Notes: generated from the sequence alone by a model not told the origin. A DNA stretch of 64,000 nt from Nitrosomonas sp. sh817 (GCF_030908545.1 NZ_CP133083.1:868001-932000); one strand, 5' to 3'; positions 42,240-51,198 are shown, counted from the first letter of the stretch. Translations and numbers: made by a program.

Positions 42240-42699
42240 AGTTTCATTTCCTATAAAGTATTCTGCTAGGAGTCACGTTAAATCCGAACAAATTTAACCC
42301 TTGTACGCTTTCTTTTTCAGGAGTTTTATTTATCAATTAATTTCATTTTATTTAATGAAATCAATCGGTAAATAAAACCTTGAAGTTTGAGAATCATGCT
42401 ATTGCAAGACGATGAAATAGTAGCGCTGCGTGTTAGCCGCTGTATATTGGGGAAAGTATTAATTTAGGTAGGGTTATTGCTTAGGCGATACGCAACTTTC
42501 GCTTAGACTATCTAAGTGATTGTATTAGATTGAGCGAAGGGTAAATCATGATGCAGATGAGATTGTATTATAGAAACAATGTTTTACTATTTATTCTTGA
42601 AAACTCAGATTGGATTGAGTGGTTATAAATTAAATTTGTTCGATTACTATTATTCCGAATAATGGCTCTTTGAAGCAGCATTCCAAAATCCTGTAATGC
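42240..42699. other. Intergenic region upstream of the SulP operon
   Basis: 460 AT-rich bases. It holds a nested inverted repeat at 42323-42378 (separate entry). A possible 26-codon frame at 42548-42628 (ATGATGCAGATGAGATTG start, AAGGG upstream) is too short to claim. It also includes the 3-prime side of the small gene at 42700. Confidence 0.4.
42323..42378. repeat. Nested AT-rich inverted repeat upstream of the SulP gene
   Basis: Outer arms GTTTTATTTA (42323-42332) and TAAATAAAAC (42369-42378); inner arms ATTTCATT (42340-42347) and AATGAAAT (42354-42361). It lies 84-139 bases before the sulP start codon. It could be an operator or, in RNA, a two-tier hairpin. Confidence 0.6.
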
Positions 42700-42909
42700 T
42701 CATTTCTCGGAAGATTCTTCTTCTTGTTTGGAAGCTTTTTTCTCCTTCGAGTTTACCGGTCCCAAAAACAAAGTTTTGATCAGGTAGCTCAAGTAGAGAA
42801 TAACGATCAGATCCGATAAAGCAACGCTTGTATTGGGCATCGCAACACTGGCAACCAGAACAAAACTGGCAACTAATATGATCAATAGATACATATCGCT
42901 GGATGCCAT
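42700..42909 (-). CDS. Small membrane protein, unknown function
   Basis: 69 residues: a hydrophobic first half (LLIILVASFVLVASVAMP), an apolar helix LSDLIVILYLSYLIKTLFL, and a charged tail GPVNSKEKKASKQEEESSEK. No family recognised. Codon use and the charged C-terminus look like a real small protein, but the ribosome site (AAAGAA) is weak. A 22-bp tandem repeat lies in the upstream region, at 42966. Confidence 0.5.
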   Translation of the reverse strand: MASSDMYLLIILVASFVLVASVAMPNTSVALSDLIVILYLSYLIKTLFLGPVNSKEKKASKQEEESSEK

Positions 42910-42965
42910 ATAGTTTCTTTAATATTCATAAAGAATCACAATGCAGGTTGCATAATAGCATATTC

Positions 42966-43007
42966 TTCACAGAAAAATCACATTTAATTCACAGAAAAAT
43001 CACATTT
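42966..43007. repeat. Two tandem copies of a 20-base sequence, 22-base period
   Basis: TTCACAGAAAAATCACATTT occurs at 42966-42985 and again, identical, at 42988-43007. The spacing is about two helical turns. It lies between the diguanylate cyclase stop (43027) and the small membrane protein start (42909), so it could be an operator for the latter or a slippage product. Confidence 0.9.
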
Positions 43008-43026
43008 GTGTTTCCAATCTATATTT

Positions 43027-44604
43027 CTAAGGTAATAATAGCAATTTTTTGACAGGTTTTTCTCTTTGCTTTTTCATTTGATACATTGCGTTATCCGCAT
43101 GCGCCATCAAGGAACCCAAATCGGTGCCGTCTCTAGGAAATAAGGCAATACCGATGCTTGCGCCGATCGCAACTGGCAGGCCGTCGCCCAATACAATCTC
43201 GGTCGTCAATTGTTGCTGCAATTTATTGACCACTTGCTCACTTTCATCAATACCACCGTCTTTAATTGGAAATCCGATCACAAATTCATCTCCTCCTAAA
43301 CGGATCAAGATATCTTCCTTACGGATAATCGATTGCATGCGTCGTGATACTTCAACCAATACTTTGTCTCCGGCTTCGTGACCATAGCTGTCGTTAATGA
43401 TTTTAAAGCCATCCAGATCGATTAGCATTAACAAGATTTGACTGCCGGAGCGGTTGGCGTTACGTATCATCTCATCCAACCGTTGCTCGCCGGCTCGCCG
43501 GTTCAATAACTGCGTTAACGCGTCGTGCTGCGATTCGAACAGAATCCGCTCCATTTCGAAGGTCCGCTCAGTGACATCAATCACCAAACCCTCGATCAGA
43601 CTATCGCCGTCATCGTTTTTGACAATTGAAAATAAACAGTGCAACCAACGCTCTCCGCCGGTTGTTAATGTGGCCAAGCGCAAATCGCAAGCTGCTTGCT
43701 TACCGGTTTTTAATACTTCCTCCAATAAATTTCGTACGACGGCTACGTCATAAAATAAATCCGGAAAATAAATTTTCAGTTTATCCGCGCGCCGTTCTTT
43801 CATTGCGATACCGGCAATATCCTTAAACGCTTGATTGATGGAATTGAGATGGAAATGCCGGTCCAGCAGAAAGATGCCGGCGCTGGCGCGTTCGAAAATC
43901 AAGCGAAAATGTTTTTCCAGATTTTCCACCCGGTTTCGCAAAAATTGCTCTTGCTTGATTGTATATCGCGCGGATTGAAGCAGCTTGTTAATATCATTGA
44001 CCAGATTACCGATTTCATCTTCCTCGTGCCCTTTGGGACAGTGCAAGCTATTATCGTCGCCGGGAGCGATGCGGTGCAGATTCGCTGCGATTGATTGAAC
44101 GGGGTAAGTTAATACCCGTAAAACCAATACCAGAATTAAAATTGAAATGACCGCGATCAGAATAATTAAAATGAGCATCTGTTCAAACGCCGATTTCAGC
44201 ACTCGTGAATCCAGCAATGCTTCATTCATCTGTATTTTCACTTCACCGATTTGTTCAAAAGCGGGGAAAGGCGTATAGAGCGGAAAGCGTAATGCTCCCG
44301 CATCAGAATCTTCCCACGACGATGTGATTACCATGCCGTTAATACTGGATAGCATGACACCGGAAACGATATCGTTTCCGGATAGGCTATCGACAACTTC
44401 TTCGGCAAGGTCCTTGCTGTCCAGATAAGCAGCGATTTCCGCATTGCGTTGAACTGTGGAAAACAACTGCTCAAGCGCTTTCCTCATCAATTCGAATTCA
44501 TCAGATTGCGTGCGGACGTAGGAGATAACGGAAGCCACGAGGGCGAACGCAATGGCGCCCAATGTCACGATGCGGGAGACACGAAAATGGAGTTTATTGC
44601 GCAT
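43027..44604 (-). CDS. Membrane diguanylate cyclase (sensor-HAMP-PAS-GGDEF)
   Basis: 525 residues. Transmembrane helix near the N-terminus (IVTLGAIAFALVASVISYV), periplasmic sensor of about 110 residues, second helix LILIILIAVISILILVLVLR, HAMP-like linker (LTYPVQSIAANLHRI), PAS domain (RLIFERASAGIFLLDRHFHL), and the GGDEF domain with GGDEF at 437-441 and I-site RKED at 428-431. It should synthesise c-di-GMP with feedback inhibition. Its start overlaps the stop of the phosphate-binding-like gene by 11 bases, making the last member of a porin - binding protein - cyclase operon. Confidence 0.92.
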   Translation of the reverse strand: MRNKLHFRVSRIVTLGAIAFALVASVISYVRTQSDEFELMRKALEQLFSTVQRNAEIAAYLDSKDLAEEVVDSLSGNDIVSGVMLSSINGMVITSSWEDSDAGALRFPLYTPFPAFEQIGEVKIQMNEALLDSRVLKSAFEQMLILIILIAVISILILVLVLRVLTYPVQSIAANLHRIAPGDDNSLHCPKGHEEDEIGNLVNDINKLLQSARYTIKQEQFLRNRVENLEKHFRLIFERASAGIFLLDRHFHLNSINQAFKDIAGIAMKERRADKLKIYFPDLFYDVAVVRNLLEEVLKTGKQAACDLRLATLTTGGERWLHCLFSIVKNDDGDSLIEGLVIDVTERTFEMERILFESQHDALTQLLNRRAGEQRLDEMIRNANRSGSQILLMLIDLDGFKIINDSYGHEAGDKVLVEVSRRMQSIIRKEDILIRLGGDEFVIGFPIKDGGIDESEQVVNKLQQQLTTEIVLGDGLPVAIGASIGIALFPRDGTDLGSLMAHADNAMYQMKKQREKPVKKLLLLP

Positions 44605-45028
44605 GGGTTACGACTCTAAAGACAACACTGACGCGATCATCCAGATTCCTTTCATCGATGTAACCAATGACATTTGGATTTTTCTCAACAATGTCTATGA
44701 TGCTCATATTATCAGTAACTTGCCTAGGCGGGGAAGCGCGTCCGGTGAACAATAGCCTTGCCCAATACGCATTAATGAACGCAATCGGTCTTCCCATCAA
44801 GAATTGGTAAAAATTTTCCCGGATTTCCGAGTCTTGCGGTTGATCGTAAGGAATGACCGGATCGATATCGTCGACGGAATGAATACGGCCCATATAGATA
44901 TCAATGACTTGCTGTTGCGTTAAATGTTTCAGCCGGCTTGATGGATGCACCACAACCACGATATCCGCTTGGGCCTGAGTGGATATCAGCAACAGCAGTA
45001 CGAAAATGGCAATCCAATATTTCATCAT
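44594..45028 (-). CDS. Periplasmic phosphate-binding (PstS-like) domain protein
   Basis: 144 residues with a signal peptide (YWIAIFVLLLLISTQAQA). The mature domain has the PstS-like half-fold found in small phosphate-ABC substrate-binding homologues: VVVHPSSRLKHLTQQQVIDI with YMGRI, a loop, SEIRENFYQFLMGRPIAFIN with AYWARLLFTGR, and a C-terminal VIGYIDE. It is half the size of PstS, with no transporter nearby. Operon position between a porin (4-base overlap, ATGA) and a membrane diguanylate cyclase (11-base overlap) suggests it is a ligand-binding input for the cyclase. Confidence 0.82.
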   Translation of the reverse strand: MMKYWIAIFVLLLLISTQAQADIVVVVHPSSRLKHLTQQQVIDIYMGRIHSVDDIDPVIPYDQPQDSEIRENFYQFLMGRPIAFINAYWARLLFTGRASPPRQVTDNMSIIDIVEKNPNVIGYIDERNLDDRVSVVFRVVTHAQ

Positions 45029-46272
45029 TTAAAAATGAAATTGAGATTGACGCTGAACGTATCCAAGGAAGTATCCTGCGTCAGCGGCTCCTGGGTAATC
45101 AAAAAACCGCCGCCGTTCTTTCTGATCCAGGTATGGTCCCACTGCGCTTTCAGGGCGGTCTGGTGATTCAAATCCCAGCGCGCGCCCAACGAGAAAGTAT
45201 TCTGATCAATCAGAGTCCGGTTAAATGCGGTCTCGGTTATGTCCTGGAGTCTTGCGATATTGGCCGGCGCAGCGGGATCGGTGAGGATATTCAGCGGAGA
45301 ATTCAGCGATTTGGCATAGGAACCGATGCTGTACCAAGTAACCGGGCCAAACCGGCGGCCAACGCTCAGATAGCCATTGGTTAAATTAACGCTCGGCCAC
45401 TTCGAGTCGAACCAGGCAAACTCGGATTGAACCACCCAAGCATTTTTGTCATATGCGATGCCCGCCGAGTAATAACTGCTTTGCTTACCTTCCGCGGATA
45501 TATGATCAGCGACTTCCGCCGCTTGCGGCCAAAATGCGGGAGGAACATTGTTGAGCGCGTTTTGCAGCTGGTGATAAGGCTGGTTGCGAATGGCATGCAC
45601 TTCCGCGGATGCAAATGTCAGGCGGAACTTCCAGTGATCGGTTTCCAGAGAGGCGTTAGCGCCGAAGAAAGGCCGCTCCCTTAAACTCAAATCGCCTCTG
45701 CTGACGGTGATATCCGAGCCGGTTTGACCGCCGTAGGCCTTGATTTCAAAAAAACCGGGTGCGATACGGCGGGAATATTTAATGTCGAATCCATCAAAAT
45801 GGCTTAATGAAATCGGCATATAGAATTCCAGGACCGGCCGCGCCCAAAGATAGGCGAAACCGACATTCCGGTACTCGGAAAGCATAAACAGATCGATTCC
45901 CATGCGACCGGCGCGGATGGTGGTATTCGGCGTTACTTGATAGCGCAAGAAAGCCCAATCGAGGAAATTGAACAAGTCTTGCTTGCTTCTTTCTTTGACA
46001 ACGCCTTGAACCGTGGCGCTTAATTTGGGCAGCAGATCCGCATCCAGTTGCAAGCCGCCGACCGAGCCGGAAAAGATTGAAACACCGCCATATTGAGGAG
46101 CATGGCTGAATTCATTGTGGTAGCCGATTTGTTTGGTACCGGCAGCCGTTACATCCAAGGTGCCGAACCCGCTTAAACGGAAGCGGAGTTCCTTTGATTC
46201 CTGTGCGGTCAGTTCACCGGTAATGCACAGCAAAGTGAAGCCGATCAATGAATTGGAAATAAACCTTTGCAT
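45025..46272 (-). CDS. Outer-membrane porin-like beta-barrel of a c-di-GMP operon
   Basis: 415 residues, signal peptide (LIGFTLLCITGELTAQ) then beta-barrel sequence: RLSGFGTLDVTAAGT, LQLDADLLPKLSATVQGVVK, WAFLRYQVTPNTTIRAGRMG, NTFSLGARWDLNHQTALKAQ. It ends NLNFIFK, with a Phe just before the last residue. No known substrate. First gene of the operon with the PstS-like and GGDEF proteins; the stop and next start overlap by 4 bases. A Fur-box-like site lies about 65-80 bases upstream. Confidence 0.75.
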   Translation of the reverse strand: MQRFISNSLIGFTLLCITGELTAQESKELRFRLSGFGTLDVTAAGTKQIGYHNEFSHAPQYGGVSIFSGSVGGLQLDADLLPKLSATVQGVVKERSKQDLFNFLDWAFLRYQVTPNTTIRAGRMGIDLFMLSEYRNVGFAYLWARPVLEFYMPISLSHFDGFDIKYSRRIAPGFFEIKAYGGQTGSDITVSRGDLSLRERPFFGANASLETDHWKFRLTFASAEVHAIRNQPYHQLQNALNNVPPAFWPQAAEVADHISAEGKQSSYYSAGIAYDKNAWVVQSEFAWFDSKWPSVNLTNGYLSVGRRFGPVTWYSIGSYAKSLNSPLNILTDPAAPANIARLQDITETAFNRTLIDQNTFSLGARWDLNHQTALKAQWDHTWIRKNGGGFLITQEPLTQDTSLDTFSVNLNFIFK

Positions 46273-46336
46273 CGCACCTGCAAGACCTGAATGAGCATTA
46301 GGAAAAAACTGCTTGAGAGTATGTGCTGATAGTAAT

Positions 46337-46355
46337 ACAAATGATAATCAATGTT
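46337..46355 (-). promoter_or_regulatory. Possible Fur box upstream of the porin-PstS-GGDEF operon
   Basis: ACAAATGATAATCAATGTT matches the 19-base Fur consensus at 13 positions, with the core ATGATAATCA intact. Compare the perfect box at hemP. It lies 65-83 bases before the porin start codon. Confidence 0.45.
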
Positions 46356-46510
46356 TTATAGAAATAGACGGTAAAACAGGCGCTTATTTGCTAGAGGAAA
46401 AATCTATTATGGAGTAATGATTCCAGATCGACCGAATTCATAATCACTCATCTGTGAAGCGTGCGGATTTGCAAAAGCGGATATTTCAGCGCTTGCCGAA
46501 GGTGAGACAA

Positions 46511-47710
46511 TCACTCAGTCCGCAAGGCATCGACCGGATTTAATTTGGCTGCCCGCATCGCCGGTACCACGCCAGCGGCCAATCCGATCAGCATCGACAA
46601 ACCCAGCGCGCCCAATACAAAACTCCATGGAATGTTCACCGGTAATCCGCTAACCAGGAATTTAAGCAACCACGCAATACCTGCACCGATGAGTAATCCC
46701 GTTGTTCCGCCCAGTGTCGACAGTGCGGTCGATTCCAGCAGAAACAGCCAGCGGATGTGCGCACGGGTGGCGCCCATTGCCGTGAGCAAGCCGATTTCGG
46801 AAATCCTTTCGGAAACTGCGATATGCATCAGCGTCACCATGCCGACACCGCCCACGATCAGGGAGATGCCGCCCAAGGCTGCGACCGCGAATTTTAAAAC
46901 GCTCAGGACGGTCGATAATGTATTCAGCATTTGCTGTTGCGGTTTGACGGTGAAGTCTTCGCGGCCATGGCGGGCAATCAAAATGCGGCGGATGTCATCG
47001 GCCACCGCTTGTACCGGCGCATCGGGCAGATAAGAAAACTGGATTTCCATGACGCCCTGCCGGTTAAAAACTTCCAACGCCCGGGTGGTCGGTATGAAAA
47101 CCGTGTCGTCCAGATCGAAACTGAGCACTTGCCCTTTGGAAGCCATCACGCCGATGACGCGGAAGCGTGATCCCCCGACTTGCAGCAAAGCGCCCAGTGG
47201 ATTCGCGCCACCGAACAATTCGGTGCGGACTTTCGCGCCAAGCACCACATAAGCACGCGGATTGCGCGGATCGTCGTCCGGCAGGAATTGGCCGATTTCG
47301 ACTTGCATGTTGAACGCCTTGGCGAAATCCGGACCTTGACCGTATGCGGTGACCCGGCGGCTACGGCCCTGTGCGCGGATTTCGGCATTACCGACCACGC
47401 TGGCATTGGTAAATTGCGCGTAACGGCTTTGTTTCAGCGTCATGGCATCTTCGATGGTCAGTAACCGTGCGCTGCCGATAGCGCCGAGGGAGCCGCCGTG
47501 AGTATTGATTTTTCCAGGCGTGATGGTGACGATGTTGGTGCCGAATTGGGTAAATTCCGCCAGTACAAAACGCTGGATGCCGTCGCCGATAGCCGTTAAC
47601 AGAATAACTGCAGCGATACCGATGGCGATTCCGGAAGCCGATAAGACGGTGCGTAAGCGGTGTGCCGTCAGTGAACGGAAAGCAAACTGAAAGGTATCGG
47701 GGATGTTCAT
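46511..47710 (-). CDS. MacB/FtsX-type ABC transporter permease
   Basis: 399 residues. Topology is typical: one helix (LSASGIAIGIAAVILLTAIG) then a large periplasmic MacB-PCD domain (residues about 45-270, including TNASVVGNAEIRAQGRSRRV and YVVLGAKVRTELFG), then three helices with the FtsX motif LRAMGA-like LLTAMGATRAHIRWLFLLES, and ending PAMRAAKLNPVDALRTE. Exports proteins, lipids or drugs in partnership with an ATPase and a membrane-fusion protein, neither of which is next to it in this window. It lies between two outer-membrane porin genes on the same strand. Confidence 0.9.
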   Translation of the reverse strand: MNIPDTFQFAFRSLTAHRLRTVLSASGIAIGIAAVILLTAIGDGIQRFVLAEFTQFGTNIVTITPGKINTHGGSLGAIGSARLLTIEDAMTLKQSRYAQFTNASVVGNAEIRAQGRSRRVTAYGQGPDFAKAFNMQVEIGQFLPDDDPRNPRAYVVLGAKVRTELFGGANPLGALLQVGGSRFRVIGVMASKGQVLSFDLDDTVFIPTTRALEVFNRQGVMEIQFSYLPDAPVQAVADDIRRILIARHGREDFTVKPQQQMLNTLSTVLSVLKFAVAALGGISLIVGGVGMVTLMHIAVSERISEIGLLTAMGATRAHIRWLFLLESTALSTLGGTTGLLIGAGIAWLLKFLVSGLPVNIPWSFVLGALGLSMLIGLAAGVVPAMRAAKLNPVDALRTE

Positions 47711-47820
47711 TGCTTGATTAGCATAGCGCTTAAAAATTATTATGGCTTATTCAGCGCTGGTTTATTGTACTCGGCAAAAACAGGCGAAACTGAATTTTGC
47801 ATTCTAACCTGCAGCAGGAA

Positions 47821-49131
47821 TTAAAAACTGATTTGGGTGCGGAAAGATAACACCGAAAAATGATCAGCGCGCGCCGGTGTGCCATGACCCGTATGACCGA
47901 GCATTGCCTCGGTGACGTAATAATTCAGCATCAGGCGGACATTGGAATACGGATACCAATTGACTCCCAGCGTAATAATTTGCACCTGGCATCTGGAAGT
48001 TCCGGTTCTGCAAGGATTATTGTTGAGGTTTTGTGAAAAATTTTCCGCGAGGTCATAGCGTCCCGCTAACTCCAATGCTCCCCATTTGCTAATCGGTTGC
48101 GGCTTGCCGAAAGCGCCGCGGTCTTTTCGATAGACCGCGGTTTCGCCAGTGAGAAACCAACTGGCCTGCGCATAGAATGCCTGAATCGTAGAATCATGCG
48201 GATGACCGTTTGCCAAGTGAGTATTGTCGAGTCGGGCAATGGCGTATTCACCTTGTAATGTCCATGGGCCGGCCGCATACGCAGCTTCGGCGGCGAATGT
48301 CGATTGACTGTTATGGTCCGGCGCGCCGGAACTGGCGCCGGCCATGCCCAAGGATTGGCTGATGCCTTGCCGTCCGCCGTAAACATCGGTGACTCTGGCC
48401 GATAGCGAATCCCGGTTGGCGGTGTCGCGGCTGATCGAAAGTCCCAAGTGAAAAAGCTGTCCTTCTCGATCAAGCGGCAGCCAAACCATCCGTCCGCCAT
48501 AGCTGGCGCCTTCTACCGGCAAACCGAAATGCGACAAGCTCATGACATAGAATCCGAATCCCAGATTGTCCCGGATCAATGCGCGGTAACCGATACCGGT
48601 CAGGAACTGGCGGCCGCCATATATGCCGGTCGATGATGTCGACGGACGTTCCATCAAAGTGATATCGTTGGAGCTGGTGATTTCCTCCAATCCCCGGTAT
48701 GGTTTGAATTGACCGATGGTGAGCTGCCCCGGGCCTAATTGAGTGGCCACCCATGCCTCTCGCAGGCTATGCGGAAATGCGGTCGTGGCATTGATAGCGA
48801 AATCGTTCTCGAACTTGAAATTGACGCGATGAATTTTTCCGGTGACCGTGGCATAGGTTCTCCGCCAATTGAAACCTTCGCGGGCATCGCCGTGCAGCAA
48901 CTGGCTGCCAAACGCCGGGTAATCGGGATTCTCCTGATCCGGATACAACCAATGCGCATCAAAGTGACCTCGGCCATTTAGCCCCAGTTCAAAATTACCG
49001 TCACCGGATTTGATCCGGGGGCCGTTTTTATAGCTGAAATTAACCGCTTGACTATTGGCAATGCCGATATGGGTCAATGCCATCAGGCTTAAAAATTTGA
49101 GTGATATTTTCAGGCTTCGGGATACTGGCAC
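47821..49131 (-). CDS. OprO/OprP-type porin
   Basis: 436-residue precursor starting with GTG at 49131. Signal peptide (ISLKFLSLMALTHIGIANSQ), then the OprO/P-like beta-barrel: FELGLNGRGHFDAHWLYPDQ, GFNWRRTYATVTGKIHRVNF followed by KFEND, QLTIGQFKPYRGLEEITSS with NDITLMERP, LGVNWYPYSNVRLMLNYYV, and ending FRTQISF with terminal Phe. The family includes phosphate- and pyrophosphate-selective porins, but the arginine ladder cannot be judged here. It precedes the MacB permease on the same strand by 110 bases. Confidence 0.88.
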   Translation of the reverse strand: MPVSRSLKISLKFLSLMALTHIGIANSQAVNFSYKNGPRIKSGDGNFELGLNGRGHFDAHWLYPDQENPDYPAFGSQLLHGDAREGFNWRRTYATVTGKIHRVNFKFENDFAINATTAFPHSLREAWVATQLGPGQLTIGQFKPYRGLEEITSSNDITLMERPSTSSTGIYGGRQFLTGIGYRALIRDNLGFGFYVMSLSHFGLPVEGASYGGRMVWLPLDREGQLFHLGLSISRDTANRDSLSARVTDVYGGRQGISQSLGMAGASSGAPDHNSQSTFAAEAAYAAGPWTLQGEYAIARLDNTHLANGHPHDSTIQAFYAQASWFLTGETAVYRKDRGAFGKPQPISKWGALELAGRYDLAENFSQNLNNNPCRTGTSRCQVQIITLGVNWYPYSNVRLMLNYYVTEAMLGHTGHGTPARADHFSVLSFRTQISF

Positions 49132-49313
49132 GCGGTACCTGCACGTAAGTGAAATGCGAATGATTATATATCAATGGGCAAAAACTGCGTTTTGAATCAC
49201 CCTGGACTTTCCGGAGATAAGAGAAGATGAAGAATCAATTGCGTCGAAGATTGGCTGCACAGCGGAAACGTTGCGGACACGGGTAAGAAGAGCGGAGGCG
49301 GATCGGGGAATTT
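49132..49313. other. Upstream region of the OprO/P porin, joining an IS3 remnant
   Basis: About 180 bases with the porin promoter region. A weak Fur-like stretch (ATAATCATT core, read on the minus strand, near 49160) is present but matches the consensus poorly. From roughly 49220 onward the sequence is probably the decayed 5-prime part of the IS3 fragment. Confidence 0.35.
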
Positions 49314-49439
49314 GCTACCTTGGAATGGGTGGATTGGTTCAACAATCGCCGATTATTGGAGCCGATCGGAAATATCCCATCGGCAGAATTTGAAATGGCA
49401 TATTATCGCCAATTAAGGGAGTCAGCCGATGCGGTTTGA
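49314..49439 (+). pseudogene. 3-prime remnant of an IS3-family transposase (OrfB)
   Basis: The last 41 codons of an OrfB integrase read without interruption: ATLEWVDWFNNRRLLEPIGN, then IPSAEFEMAYYRQLRESADAV and a TGA. This is the highly conserved C-terminus of IS3-group transposases, including WFNNRR. Upstream the reading frame loses homology, so most of the gene is gone. After the stop, CTCAAGGCAAATAGTCTCCGG followed by a GGCGATTCA-type end resembles the right end of such an element. Confidence 0.85.
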
Positions 49440-49615
49440 CTCAAGGCAAATAGTCTCCGGTAAAACCGGGGCGATTCAATGAATTTGTTTCTTGAGAGAT
49501 GAAGGTTCAGTTGTTCGAACCATTTAGTTTTATTCGGAGTTGATCCTAGGCTGACGGTTAAGGTGTGCCAGCCTGGGATCGTAGAAGTTGATCATTTTTA
49601 AAATCGAGACCTCGA

Positions 49616-50371
49616 CTAAAAGCCAAGGCTCGCAAGCAAGTCATCAACTTGATCCTGACTAGAAACAATATCATTTCTTTTCTCAGGATTTGTTACAGGA
49701 CCATTCAGAAGGCCTTCATCAGTTGGTGAAATTTTGTTTGGAACATTTGCAAGCAACAGATCGATCAGATCTTTTTCTAAGCTTTGTACCATATGGGTAA
49801 CTTTTTTAATGACTTGGCCAGTCAAGTCTTGAAAGTCTTGCGCCATCATAATTTCAAGCAATTGAGCATTAGTTGCATTGGTTTGTTCCGGAATGTTATC
49901 CAGGAACTGGAGTGTGTCGATTAGAAGAGTTTTAAATTTCTCCGTATCAGGGTTATTTTGTTGTGTTTCTAACGCTTGTTTCCACTGTGTAGATAAATGA
50001 ATCGCATTGGCTGAAAGTTTTTCTTGTATCGGCATTGCTATTTCAGTAGCACCGAGTGTGCGTTCGGCTGCTTGCTCGGTTTTGCTTGCAATATACGTTA
50101 ATTTGTCCTGGGCTTCGGGAACTTCATTGGCGATCGCCTCGAGACGCTTGTCATAACCCAATTCACGTAAACTGTCATGCAGATTCCTGGTCATTTGCCC
50201 AATCTGATCAATGACCTTTTTATCAGTTGTTGCCGTTTGGTTTTCTTCATGATCTTTATCAGTTTGTGAAGGCGGCAGATCCGCTAGCCGGATAGTTTTT
50301 CTTGATTTTGGTTTGGCGGTTGCTTTAGCAACATCATCGATTTTTTCTTCAATTTGGGATTTTGTATTCAT
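49616..50371 (-). CDS. cheZ: Chemotaxis protein phosphatase CheZ
   Basis: Dephosphorylates CheY-P. 251 residues; the conserved region is QLLEIMMAQDFQDLTGQVIK followed by KVTHMVQSLEKDLIDLL, with the catalytic Asp and Gln in QDFQDLTGQ. A helical N-terminal dimer region precedes (ARNLHDSLRELGYDKRLEAI-like). The extreme C-terminus DQVDDLLASLGF matches the CheY-binding peptide. The N-terminal 50 residues are low complexity (Lys/Asp). It lies 33 bases downstream of cheY on the same strand. Confidence 0.93.
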   Translation of the reverse strand: MNTKSQIEEKIDDVAKATAKPKSRKTIRLADLPPSQTDKDHEENQTATTDKKVIDQIGQMTRNLHDSLRELGYDKRLEAIANEVPEAQDKLTYIASKTEQAAERTLGATEIAMPIQEKLSANAIHLSTQWKQALETQQNNPDTEKFKTLLIDTLQFLDNIPEQTNATNAQLLEIMMAQDFQDLTGQVIKKVTHMVQSLEKDLIDLLLANVPNKISPTDEGLLNGPVTNPEKRNDIVSSQDQVDDLLASLGF

Positions 50372-50404
50372 TTTTGGCTCGGTAGTTTGTTTTGAACGTA
50401 AAAA

Positions 50405-50812
50405 TTAAGCTTTTGCAGAAACTTTGGCTTCCATATTCTGGAATATTTTATTCAGCTTCTCTTCGAGAACTGCAGCTGTAAAAGGTTTTACGATATAACC
50501 ACTTGCCCCTGCTTGCGCAGCAGCGATGATATTTTCTTTTTTGGCCTCAGCAGTGACCATGAGTACAGGGATCTTCTTTAGCGCTTCGTTGGCGCGTACA
50601 TTTTGGAGCATTGTTAAACCATCCATGTTTGGCATATTCCAATCAGAGACAATAAAATCAAAATTGCCATCTTGTAATTTCCGTAATGCGACTGCGCCAT
50701 CTTCAGCCTCATCAACATTGACAAAACCAAGTTCTTTTAGAAGGTTGCGAACAATTCTACGCATTGTAGAAAAATCATCCACAACTAAGAATTTTAAATT
50801 TTTGTCAGGCAT
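50405..50812 (-). CDS. cheY: Chemotaxis response regulator CheY
   Basis: 135-residue single receiver domain: [20 protein letters not shown] (acidic pocket), phospho-Asp in [27 protein letters not shown] with Thr/Ala switch, and [16 protein letters not shown] with the conserved Lys. Very similar to enteric CheY. It is co-transcribed with cheZ downstream. Other che and flagellar genes are not in the window. Start ATG at 50812. Confidence 0.95.
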   Translation of the reverse strand: MPDKNLKFLVVDDFSTMRRIVRNLLKELGFVNVDEAEDGAVALRKLQDGNFDFIVSDWNMPNMDGLTMLQNVRANEALKKIPVLMVTAEAKKENIIAAAQAGASGYIVKPFTAAVLEEKLNKIFQNMEAKVSAKA

Positions 50813-51198
50813 TCTATTTCTCCGTAATTTAACTAAATTATCTTTGTTTTAGTGCAATCTCTTCCACGCACAATCGTTTAACTGTTTAGATGTAATCGTA
50901 TGCTGTTAACTTTACCGCTGTTTTTACGACAATCAGCTTTGAAAGTTTAGAAATAATCTCAAAATTAATTATCTGAGTTTGATGATTGCTGTTTACGGGT
51001 TAATTGAAACTATCGTATTATTTTTTCAAGAATTTAATCTTGAGTAGCTTCGTTGTGTGCGATTCTATAATTTGCGAAATTGGTCAGTAATCTGGGTTTA
51101 TTTGCGTTCGACTCGTTTTGATATTCCATAGTGTTGTGAAATAGTTATAAAATTAAAAATTTCTTTCGAAATAAGTGGATATTTAAGGAAAAAACACT
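50813..51198. other. Intergenic region between divergent cheY and the thioesterase gene
   Basis: 386 AT-rich bases with no open frame worth calling. No convincing sigma-28 flagellar promoter was found for cheY by eye. The thioesterase has its ribosome site AAGGAAAAAAC just before 51199. Confidence 0.4.

Noticed and set aside
49145..49175. Fur-like site upstream of the OprO/P porin
   Set aside because: Only the half-site ATAATCATT matches; about 11 of 19 positions agree, too few to claim.
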